DNA of 64,000 nt, taken from NCBI GenBank assembly GCA_002633115.1, contig NWBJ01000045.1:23739-87738 (forward strand). The letters run 5' to 3'. Below are positions 50,609 to 59,000 of this stretch, piece by piece. The stretch's first letter is position 1; each line of letters opens with the position of its first letter. This stretch comes from Muribaculaceae bacterium Zag1. Lineage in GTDB: Bacteria > Bacteroidota > Bacteroidia > Bacteroidales > Muribaculaceae. A program made the translations under genes and the position numbers. The notes below the pieces were generated by a model. It was not told the DNA's origin. It made no database searches and saw nothing but the letters and a program-made list of their open reading frames with translations.

Positions 50609-52282
50609 GTGGCCCCACCAATCCCACCAATGAAAAAACTGCTTGCTATCGCCCTCGCCTCTTCTCTTGCCGCCTCGGCCTCGGCTTTCACTGTTGGCAA
50701 AGACGGCGTCACTGTCCACGGCAGCCTGCAGAGCGACATCCTTTTCCCCGAAGAGGACGTCGCCATCGGCACCGAGAAATACAGCGACAAAGTGCTCACC
50801 AACACCTACGCCAATCTGGGCCTCTTCAGCAAATATGTTGACGCCGGCGTGCGTGTCGAATACCTCGAGCATCCTCTGCCCGGCTTCGAGCCTGACTTCA
50901 AGGGTTGGGGCGTGCCCAACTTCTTCGCCAAATTCAAATACAAAGGCTTGGAGGTCACCGGTGGCGACTTCTACGAGCAGTTTGGCAACGGTTTCATTCT
51001 GCGCACCTACGAGGAGCGTTCGCTCGGCATCGACAACAGCATCCGAGGCGGCCGCGTCAAGTTTGACGGCCTCAAGGGTTTCCGCTTCACCGTGTTGGGC
51101 GGTTGGCAGAGAGTTTTCTGGGATTGGGATACTCACAAGACGGTATGGGGCGCCAATCTGGAATGGGACGCTCACGAGTACAGTCAATGGATGCGCGACA
51201 ACAAGATAGTCTGGACCTTCGGGGCCAGCTATGTCCTTAAGCACGAAAAGGATGAGGACATCCTGGTGTCGGGAGCCAACTACAAGCTCAACCTGCCCCA
51301 GAATGTTAGCGCATTTGATGTCCGCACCCATTTCTATACCCAGGGCCTCGACCTGCAGGTTGAGTATGCCTGGAAGGGCCAGGACCCGTCGTTCGACAAC
51401 GGATACACCTACGGCTACGGCTCGGCCATAATGCTGTCGGGTTCATATTCCAAGCCGGGTTGGAGCGTGTTCCTCCAGGCTAAGCGTTCCGACAATATGT
51501 CGTTCCGCTCACGCCGCACCCAGAGCCTGTCGGCAGCCTTTATCAACTCGCTGCCGCCGTTTGCCTACCAGCACACCTACGCTCTGGCGGCCATGTATCC
51601 CTACGCCACTCAGATGGCTCCCGGCGAATATGCTCTGCAAGGCGCATTTGCCTATACCTTCAAGCGCGGCACAGCGCTGGGCGGCAAGTATGGCACCAAG
51701 TTCAAACTCAATGCCAGCTACATCTGCGGAATCGACCGCGACCTGGCCTATAATAATTATGGTGGGCAAATGGGTACCGACTGGTACATCCCCGGCACTG
51801 AGTCGTTTGGCGAAACATACTACACCGACGTGAACCTGCAGATGGAGAAGCGTCTCACCAAGAGCTTCAACCTCACCGCGATGTATATGTTCCAGAAATA
51901 TAACAAGACGGTGATTGAGGGCCATGGCGGCATGATCAACAGCAACATCTTTGTGGCTGAGGGCAAGTACAAGTTTGACAAGAAGTACACCCTGCGCATG
52001 GAGCTCCAATACCTGCAGACCCCCGACGACGAGCGCGACTGGTGCTACGGGCTCGCCGAATTGTCAGTGGCTCCCTATCTGATGTTCACAGTGTCAGACC
52101 AGTGGAACCATGGCACATCGATGACCCACTACTACATGGGGGCCGTCACTGGCACCTACAAGGGCGCTCGCCTGATGGTTAGCTACGGACGCACTCGCGC
52201 CGGCTACAACTGCTCTGGCGGTGTTTGTCGCTACGTCCCCGCTACTCGCGGCTTCCAAATCGCCCTAACTTATAATTTCTAA
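50609..52282 (+). CDS. DUF6029-like outer-membrane beta-barrel protein
   Basis: Signal peptide; aromatic-rich alternating strands; C-terminal GFQIALTYNF. Confidence 0.75.
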   Translation: MAPPIPPMKKLLAIALASSLAASASAFTVGKDGVTVHGSLQSDILFPEEDVAIGTEKYSDKVLTNTYANLGLFSKYVDAGVRVEYLEHPLPGFEPDFKGWGVPNFFAKFKYKGLEVTGGDFYEQFGNGFILRTYEERSLGIDNSIRGGRVKFDGLKGFRFTVLGGWQRVFWDWDTHKTVWGANLEWDAHEYSQWMRDNKIVWTFGASYVLKHEKDEDILVSGANYKLNLPQNVSAFDVRTHFYTQGLDLQVEYAWKGQDPSFDNGYTYGYGSAIMLSGSYSKPGWSVFLQAKRSDNMSFRSRRTQSLSAAFINSLPPFAYQHTYALAAMYPYATQMAPGEYALQGAFAYTFKRGTALGGKYGTKFKLNASYICGIDRDLAYNNYGGQMGTDWYIPGTESFGETYYTDVNLQMEKRLTKSFNLTAMYMFQKYNKTVIEGHGGMINSNIFVAEGKYKFDKKYTLRMELQYLQTPDDERDWCYGLAELSVAPYLMFTVSDQWNHGTSMTHYYMGAVTGTYKGARLMVSYGRTRAGYNCSGGVCRYVPATRGFQIALTYNF

Positions 52283-52320
52283 AAAGATTAATCGGATACT
52301 TTCCGATGATATCTCTAAAA

Positions 52321-52432
52321 AACCACGGATTACACGGATTGCCATCCGGCTCCGTAAATCCAACCAAATGACATTAACTGAGCCATAGCAAAAATCCGTG
52401 TAATCCGTGTAATCCGTGTAATCCGTGGTTTT
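52321..52432. repeat. Paired inverted family B repeat with embedded GCCATCCGGC
   Basis: aaccacggattacacggattgccatccggc ... aatccgtgtaatccgtgtaatccgtgtaatccgtggtt. Confidence 0.9.
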
Positions 52433-52466
52433 AAAAAATAGAAACCGTGGTTTTAAAAGAAAAGAT

Positions 52467-53270
52467 ATGAAATATACACATAAAATAATATCCCTGTGGG
52501 CCTTGGGTGCGGTGGCATCCCTGGCCGCTTGCGATTCGGTGGATGACAACGACCGCTTCATCGAGCTCCCCGCTGTCGAATCCTCCCGTGTCGTGCTCCT
52601 CGAGGAGTTTACTGGCCAGATGTGCATCAACTGTCCTAATGCACACGAGACCATCGAAGCTCTCCAAGCTCAATATCCTGACAATTTCATTGCTGTCAGC
52701 ATCCATAGCGACAACCAAGGCACCGGATCTCCAATGGAGCCATCGGGTCTTCTCAACGAAGACGGCGCATCATATTGCTCTCAATTCAATGTCTACACTC
52801 TGCCTTGCGGACAAGTTAACCGCGTATCCGGTCTGTTGGATATGGATCAATGGGCCGCTTACGTCTACAATCAGACTAAGGAAGCTGCTTCCCTCGACCT
52901 CGCTGTCTCGGCTTCGCTCAATGATGACCTGACCGAGATATCAATCGTTACCGACATCGACGCCTACGATAATATCAGCGGCTATCTCCAGCTCTGGGTA
53001 CTCGAGGACGGCATTGTAGCTCGCCAATTCCTGCCCGATGGCTCTCAAAACCGCTCGTATGTGCACAACAATGTGTTCCGTGGTGCTGTCAACGGCATCA
53101 ATGGCGAATCTGTCTCCCTCACCACTCGCGAGGAATACTCATTCTCCAATACAATGGCTGTCAAGGATTTCTGGGACACGGCCAATCTCTCAGTCGTAGC
53201 CTTCGTCTACAACTCCACCGGCGTCCTCCAAGCCGCCAAAACCACAGTCATTGTACCTACTACCGAATAA
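52467..53270 (+). CDS. Omp28-like lipoprotein
   Basis: Lipobox ASLAAC; RVVLLEEFTGQMCINCPNAHETIEAL. Confidence 0.85.
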   Translation: MKYTHKIISLWALGAVASLAACDSVDDNDRFIELPAVESSRVVLLEEFTGQMCINCPNAHETIEALQAQYPDNFIAVSIHSDNQGTGSPMEPSGLLNEDGASYCSQFNVYTLPCGQVNRVSGLLDMDQWAAYVYNQTKEAASLDLAVSASLNDDLTEISIVTDIDAYDNISGYLQLWVLEDGIVARQFLPDGSQNRSYVHNNVFRGAVNGINGESVSLTTREEYSFSNTMAVKDFWDTANLSVVAFVYNSTGVLQAAKTTVIVPTTE

Positions 53271-53290
53271 ACGCTACCAGAAATAACCCA

Positions 53291-53400
53291 GCCGGATGGT
53301 AAGTGCGTAGCACGATTCTTGTCTGTTAACCCCACATAGAGTGCGTAGCACGTAATGTGGGGTCAGGCAATACCCGGATGGCGAGTGCGTAGCACGACTC
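53291..53400. repeat. Family C repeat cluster
   Basis: ccggatggtaagtgcgtagcacgattcttgtctgttaaccccacatagagtgcgtagcacgtaatgtgggg...cccggatggcgagtgcgtagcacg. Confidence 0.85.
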
Positions 53401-53430
53401 TAAAATACTAACAACTAAATATAACCGCTT

Positions 53431-54183
53431 ATGAAGAAAATCTTTACTTTGATCACTGTCGCTGCAGCCACTCTGTCGATGGCCGCAAGCGACTTCCAGC
53501 TCTACTTCAAGGATGCTCCCGTTGTAGACGGCGCAACCTATCAGGCTGGCTATGAAGTTTCTGACAAGTGGGTTGATCCTAACGACCCCGATTGGATTGA
53601 GATCACTTGGATTCAGGATTCCTATCTTTATCTCCACGGCACCCCCGGAATTTCTGTAACTGCTACCGTCACTACTGATGCTCCTATTTCATGGTGCGGC
53701 CTGGCCCAGACTTGCGCCGACATGACCGCAGGCCAGACTCTAACTCGCACTGCCAACCTCACCAAGGATGGCCAAACCATGCAGCTCGACAACACTGACA
53801 GCAATCTTGACTCGTCATGGAATATCATCGATGGCAAAGACAAGCCTGAATTCGGAACTGTCAATCTGACTGTTACCGCTCAGGAGACTGGCGACGATTC
53901 ATCCAAGGTTACCGTCTATCTGCAGCTACTCAACGTGCCTGACGATGAATTGTCTGGCATCAGCAGCGTTGCTCTCGATGGCCAATTTGTTAAGGCTGTG
54001 GCTGGCAACACCATCAGCTACAACGTAGCTGGCACCAAGACCCTCGCCCTCTACTCGATCACTGGCCGCATCGTTGGCCGCTACCAGATCTCCGGCGCCG
54101 GCACCCTCAACCTCTCGTCCCTCCCCTCTGGAATCTACATCTACACCGACGGCCAGCACAAAGGCAAAATGATCATCCGCTAA
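53431..54183 (+). CDS. Secreted protein with T9SS-type tail
   Basis: MKKIFTLITVAAATLSMAAS; LALYSITGRIVGRYQISGAGTLNLSSLPSGIYIYTDGQHKGKMIIR. Confidence 0.8.
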   Translation: MKKIFTLITVAAATLSMAASDFQLYFKDAPVVDGATYQAGYEVSDKWVDPNDPDWIEITWIQDSYLYLHGTPGISVTATVTTDAPISWCGLAQTCADMTAGQTLTRTANLTKDGQTMQLDNTDSNLDSSWNIIDGKDKPEFGTVNLTVTAQETGDDSSKVTVYLQLLNVPDDELSGISSVALDGQFVKAVAGNTISYNVAGTKTLALYSITGRIVGRYQISGAGTLNLSSLPSGIYIYTDGQHKGKMIIR

Positions 54184-54240
54184 TTCCACCAGGTGAAATT
54201 GTTGCGCCTCTCCGAGGCGCTTTGGTGGAAACGTCCCATA

Positions 54241-54279
54241 CCCCAGGTTGCTTCGGGCTTCGCCCTCTGCAACCTGGGG
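54241..54279. repeat. Inverted repeat ccccaggttgc...gcaacctgggg
   Basis: Arms ccccaggttgc and gcaacctgggg directly upstream of the 33-bp array. Confidence 0.7.
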
Positions 54280-54290
54280 CTAATTTTCCA

Positions 54291-54443
54291 CATTTTGCGG
54301 TAGCGTGCAAATCCTACTCCAAACATTTCGCGGTAGCGTGCAAATCCTACTCCAAACATTTCGCGGTAGCGTGCAGATTATGGTTCAAACATTTCGCGGT
54401 AGCGTGCAAATTCAGCTTAAAACATTTTGTGGTATGGAGTAAG
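54291..54443 (+). repeat. 33-bp tandem repeat, 4 copies plus a partial copy, encoding HFAVACKSYSK-type 11-mers
   Basis: Units start at 54291, 54324, 54357, 54390, partial 54423. Confidence 0.95.
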
Positions 54444-54860
54444 ATGTATCTTGCCGATACTGGTCTGTTCGTGACCTTGGCTTTTTACGACAAGGACAGT
54501 TCTGAGAATACTATCTATCACAAACTTTTGTCTGACAAGCTTAAGGTAAACTTGGGCTATGTATACGAGAATGTCGTGGCTCAGCTGTTCCGAAGCGCTG
54601 GTCACCGACTATTTTATTACACTTTCCCCACCCCAAATGGTAAAAGCTACTATGAAATAGATTTCTTGCTCTCCCAAAGCGGTAAGGTCAGCCCCGTAGA
54701 AGTAAAATCATCTGGCTACACCACTCATACCTCTATGGATGCTTTCTGCCAGAAATTCTCTGAGCGCATTCTCAATCGCTATCTCCTCTATCCCAAAGAT
54801 TTGAAGAAAGATGGCCAAATGCTCTGCCTCCCTATCTATATGGCCGGGCTGTTGAAATGA
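54444..54860 (+). pseudogene. C-terminal fragment of a DUF4143-type ATPase, N-terminal AAA domain missing
   Basis: MYLADTGLFVTLAFYDK...GYVYENVVAQLFRSAGHRLFYYTFPTPNGKSYYEIDFLLSQSGKVSPVEVKSSGYTTHTSMDAFCQKF. Confidence 0.8.
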
Positions 54861-54861
54861 A

Positions 54862-54895
54862 AAAAGCCGCGCCCAGGTTGAGGGACGCGGCCTTT
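54862..54895. terminator. Rho-independent terminator
   Basis: aaaagccgcgcccaggttgagggacgcggccttt. Confidence 0.75.
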
Positions 54896-54916
54896 GCTTA
54901 TAATAGGTAAGGGGGG

Positions 54917-56962
54917 TTATTTGACAATCTTAGAAGCCTTGCCGTCGGCGATGCGGATGTAAACCTTGCCAGCCTCGGGATTAGCAACGCGGATGCCTTG
55001 CAGGTTGTAGTATTGAGCCTCGCCATTGCCGTCAGCCTTGACAGAGCTGATGCCCAAGGCTGCCTCGCCCCATTCTACAAAGTATACGCCTTCAAATGAG
55101 TCGCCATCTTCATTTACAAAGTAAGAATATAACATCAAATAGCTTGCATAGTACTTAGAGTAGCTCTCGCCATAATCATAGCAGTAGCCATAGCCTGAGC
55201 TGATGTAAGGCTGCAAGCAATACCAATCATAGAGACCGGTGTAGAGGCTAGCATATCCAGAGGTTGTGGCATCTCCCTCAACGCCGTCAATGATAGCCGC
55301 TACGCTAGTGACAGAAGGATAAGAAGCAGTTGCATCATAGCAAACTTTCAGGTCATAGCCTTCAACACCAGCAAATCCGCGTACAATTACAAAGTCCTCA
55401 TAGCAATCTACGGTAGCAGTGCATTCGGGAATATAGTTAAGAAGGCTTTCCCAGCCTGATACATCGTTATTCTTAACGCGACCTGTAGCTGACCAAACGA
55501 GCACGGGCTCGGGCTGTACGGGTTCCTCGCCGGGCTCCTCAATGGCTATGGGTTGGAATTGCACAGTGTCTTTGTAGATTGATACGAAACCAGTCACATT
55601 GTATGTGCCAGCCTCGACAGAAGCCACGCTGAAGCGGTTGTAGAAATTGATGGTGTCTTCGCCAGCCAGGCCGGTGAATGAGCCAGACTCGGGAGTAGCA
55701 TCCTCAAATACGATGCCCTCGAGGCAGAGGTAAGCGCAGAGGTTGTTGGCTGCAACATTCATAGCCACGTCGGCAGTCTCAACGTGGGTTGGGTCGGGCA
55801 CAGTAGCTGTTCCGCTAACTTCGATATCGGTGGTGGGCACGAGCTCGGGCAGGTTGTTGTAGATGCTCATTTCGCCTTGCCAGCCAGCAGCGATCACGTC
55901 GCCAGCCTCGAGGCCGAGACCATACTTGTAGATAAGAGCATAAGTGGTGCCGTCTGTTACATAGTTGTATGAACCGTTAGCGTAAACAACGGTAAGGTCG
56001 ATGCCCATTTCGAATTCTGCGCCATCAGCAAAGTCGGTCAGAGCATTCAGGCTCGATACGCTCTCAACAGGAGCTACATAAGGCCATTCTACCCACCAAG
56101 TGCCCCAAGGAGTAGTAGCTTCTTCATCATTGTAATAATAATAAACAGTCAGTGCTGTATAGCCTTCTGATGTGCCGTTGTCATAAGCATAGGTATAGCC
56201 TGAGCCAATATAGACAGCCATGGAATAGACTTCATCAGCACCGGTCAAGCCAGTGTAGATGTAGGCATACCCCCAAGAATCGGTGCCTTCTGATTTAACT
56301 TCACCGTTTTCGTAGCTTATGATATTAGTAACATTGGTATCTTCATCATAATAAATCGCAACATCGTAACCTTCTACACCTGCCAATGATTTGATTACGA
56401 AATAGCCATCATAGCTATCAACAGTCACTATGCACTCGGGCATTAGATTATCAGCCCAACCCCAGTCGGCTGGAGGATTGGTAACAAAGCCTTCGGCAGT
56501 GTAGTTGGGACGAGCCACGGGTTCGCCGCCGTAGGTAATCTCCATAGACACGATGCGGAACTGATTGCCAGCGCCTGTGGTAAGCTCCATATCATAAGCA
56601 GAACCAGTCCAAGTAAGAGTAGCATCCTCAATGGTATAGTCTCCAGCAGTGACTTCGGTGGTCTCAGATGCTACATAGCTTGAGCTTACGCAATTGAAGA
56701 CGATTTGGGTGAGTTCTTGTGTGCAAGCAAACGTAATGGTGTTGCCAGCGTACACACGCAAAGCGCTGCCGCCATCATAATACTTAGGAGCGTTGCTGTT
56801 GGTGCCGGCTCCGAGGGTGACAGTGACGGCATCGTCGACCACGATGGTCTCGACTGCCTCGGCATTTTCATAACCCTGGTCAGCGGCTACCCAGGTCACG
56901 GTTTCGGCTGAAGCCCAGCTCATGCCGAGCAATGCAGCGGATAGAAGTAATAGTTTTCTCAT
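54917..56962 (-). CDS. Tyr-rich modular secreted protein (2 Y modules, 1 OB-like module, sorting tail)
   Basis: N-domain ETVTWVAADQGYENAEAV; GVEGYDVAIYYD...YIYTGL; YYNLQGIRVANPEAGKVYIRIADGKASKIVK. Confidence 0.8.
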   Translation of the reverse strand: MRKLLLLSAALLGMSWASAETVTWVAADQGYENAEAVETIVVDDAVTVTLGAGTNSNAPKYYDGGSALRVYAGNTITFACTQELTQIVFNCVSSSYVASETTEVTAGDYTIEDATLTWTGSAYDMELTTGAGNQFRIVSMEITYGGEPVARPNYTAEGFVTNPPADWGWADNLMPECIVTVDSYDGYFVIKSLAGVEGYDVAIYYDEDTNVTNIISYENGEVKSEGTDSWGYAYIYTGLTGADEVYSMAVYIGSGYTYAYDNGTSEGYTALTVYYYYNDEEATTPWGTWWVEWPYVAPVESVSSLNALTDFADGAEFEMGIDLTVVYANGSYNYVTDGTTYALIYKYGLGLEAGDVIAAGWQGEMSIYNNLPELVPTTDIEVSGTATVPDPTHVETADVAMNVAANNLCAYLCLEGIVFEDATPESGSFTGLAGEDTINFYNRFSVASVEAGTYNVTGFVSIYKDTVQFQPIAIEEPGEEPVQPEPVLVWSATGRVKNNDVSGWESLLNYIPECTATVDCYEDFVIVRGFAGVEGYDLKVCYDATASYPSVTSVAAIIDGVEGDATTSGYASLYTGLYDWYCLQPYISSGYGYCYDYGESYSKYYASYLMLYSYFVNEDGDSFEGVYFVEWGEAALGISSVKADGNGEAQYYNLQGIRVANPEAGKVYIRIADGKASKIVK

Positions 56963-57345
56963 GTAGTTGACTGTATTTAGTTAGAAATTAGTTGCTCTTA
57001 ATTATACGATCACAATTGACACGGCAAATATAATTAATATTTTTGGATTTTCGTAACAATTTTTCGTGAATTTTTAATTTTTATCTGCAAAATCCTTACA
57101 ATTGACTACCATTATCCAAAATGGATAATGGTAAGGCATCACAAATGTTAGCGTTGGATTTTACAATTTACACGGATTCTATCTCCCTTACCCCAGAGTG
57201 AGAAAAGTTTTGTTTGGAACATTGGTCGTAATATGGCCATACCCAATCAACATACTAAACATCTTTATGGAGAATTGTTACGCCTAAGTGAACTGTCAAT
57301 TTGAAATTAAGTTTTGACTCAAGAATTTTCCATCAATGAAGGTAA

Positions 57346-57582
57346 TTTCAGTGCGTAGCACGGATCTTGTCTGTTAACCCCACATGGAGTGCGTAGCACG
57401 GAATGTGGGGTAGACCGATACTCTCTTCTCTTAAGAAGAGTGCGTAGCACGGCCCGGAAGCGACGTATAAGCTGAATAAGGGCCGTGCTACGCACTCGCC
57501 ATCCGGATACACCGATACCCCACATTCCGTGCTACGCACTCCATGTGGGGTTAACAGACAAGATCCGTGCTACGCACTGAAA
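57346..57582. repeat. Perfect 67-bp inverted repeat with nested 17-bp inverted repeat (family C)
   Basis: Left arm 57346-57412 is the reverse complement of 57516-57582; inner arms 57439-57455 and 57480-57496. Confidence 0.95.
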
Positions 57583-57641
57583 AATGCATTTTTGTTAAAA
57601 TTCAAAATGACACCCTACTTGAGTAATGGGTCATTTTAAAT

Positions 57642-57870
57642 TTAAGCTTCCTTCTCAGATGTGCCCGGATGGCTACCCCGTAGGGGTTGTTTCATCTAGC
57701 TATGGGCGCATACCCCTCCCCCTCCTACCCCGTAGGGGTTGTTTCACTAACTTTCTGAGCACTAGAATGAAACAACCCCTACGGGGTAGCCATCCAGGTG
57801 TTAACCTATATGCTAGATGAGACAACCCCTACGGGGTAGCCATCCGGGTACATCTGAGAAGGAAGCTTAA
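57642..57870. repeat. 59-bp inverted repeat (2 mismatches) with inner 21-bp inverted repeat (CTACCCCGTAGGGGTTGTTTCA)
   Basis: Arms 57642-57700 and 57812-57870; inner arms 57726-57746 and 57768-57788. Confidence 0.93.
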
Positions 57871-58112
57871 CTAAATCGCCCCTTTACTTATTGATTTACT
57901 TAAGATATAGTTTGCGACCGAGATTAGATAATCTCGGTCGTGAATTATTTATAGATAATTTTAAGGAGTTGGTATATTTTAATTTAAAATTTTAAGTTAA
58001 GGGTGGGATAATGGTAGAAAATTTACGTATTTGTGACCAAACTCCATGAAGATTTTAACAGATTATAATACGTACCTAAACCTATTATCAAATCAACTAA
58101 ATTAGATTCGAC

Positions 58113-58725
58113 ATGAGAAAAATTACTACTTCTTACTGCAGCACTGCTCACCCTAGGTTGGGCGAAGGCTTATCCTGTCTACACAGCAACAGGCTTGGTT
58201 ACCAACTTCTCAGGCTGGGCAGACAATCTAGTGCCCGAAGTCAACGCCACTGTCGAGAGCTACTACGGCTCGATTCTCGTCAAGGCGTTTGCCGGCGTCG
58301 AAGGCTACGACCTCCAAGTCAACCACGACGGGTCTGGCAACGTCACCGAGCTCATCAATCTCGTTGACGGCGAGGTATATCAGAGCGGTACAAGCGGCTA
58401 TGTCTACCTCTACACCGGTCTTGACTACTACTACTGCTTCGCACCTTATCTGTCGTTAGGCTACTGCTATGTCTATGGCGAAGACTCCTCATACACAAGC
58501 TATCTTATACTTTGCGCTTACTTCACCAATGAGGACGGCGAGCAAGAATATGGCGCTTACTATGTAGAATGGAGTGGCAGAGTCAGCGGCATATCTGCCA
58601 TCGAAACTGAAAGCGCTGCCGATGCAGTCTACTACAACCTGCAGGGCGTACGCGTTGAGAACCCCACCGCTGGCAAGGTTTACATCCGCGTTGCCAACGG
58701 GCAGGCAACCAAGGTAGTAAAGTAG
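58113..58725 (+). pseudogene. Minimal Tyr-module secreted protein with a +1 frameshift in the signal peptide
   Basis: Removing one A from AAAAA at 58118-58122 gives MRKLLLLTAALLTLGWAKAYPVYTATGLVTNFSGWADN...GKVYIRVANGQATKVVK. Confidence 0.8.
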
Positions 58726-58780
58726 TCCCCGATACCTCATCCTCCTAATCTTTATGTAGCAAGGAGGACTCATTTACCAT

Positions 58781-58817
58781 AGAGTTGCACCCTGTGAGGG
58801 CGCGACTCTTTTTTTTG
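58781..58817 (+). terminator. Rho-independent terminator
   Basis: agagttgcaccctgtgagggcgcgactcttttttttt. Confidence 0.8.
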
Positions 58818-59000
58818 TTATTTTGTCCATAAACTATATAAAATGTTCCGATTGGCCGATTTTTGCTTAAATTTTAAAGTAAAAATTGGTTTAGGTCTAA
58901 AAATTACGTATATTTGTAGCCTAAAATACCATGGAAAAATATGGGAATTTGAAATGTACTTACCAACTAACCCTAAATATTAACTAAACAGGCTATTTAA

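Noticed and set aside
57319-57539. Small minus-strand ORFs (62-68 aa) in the repeat cluster
   Set aside because: Encoded entirely by the inverted repeats; no independent coding support.
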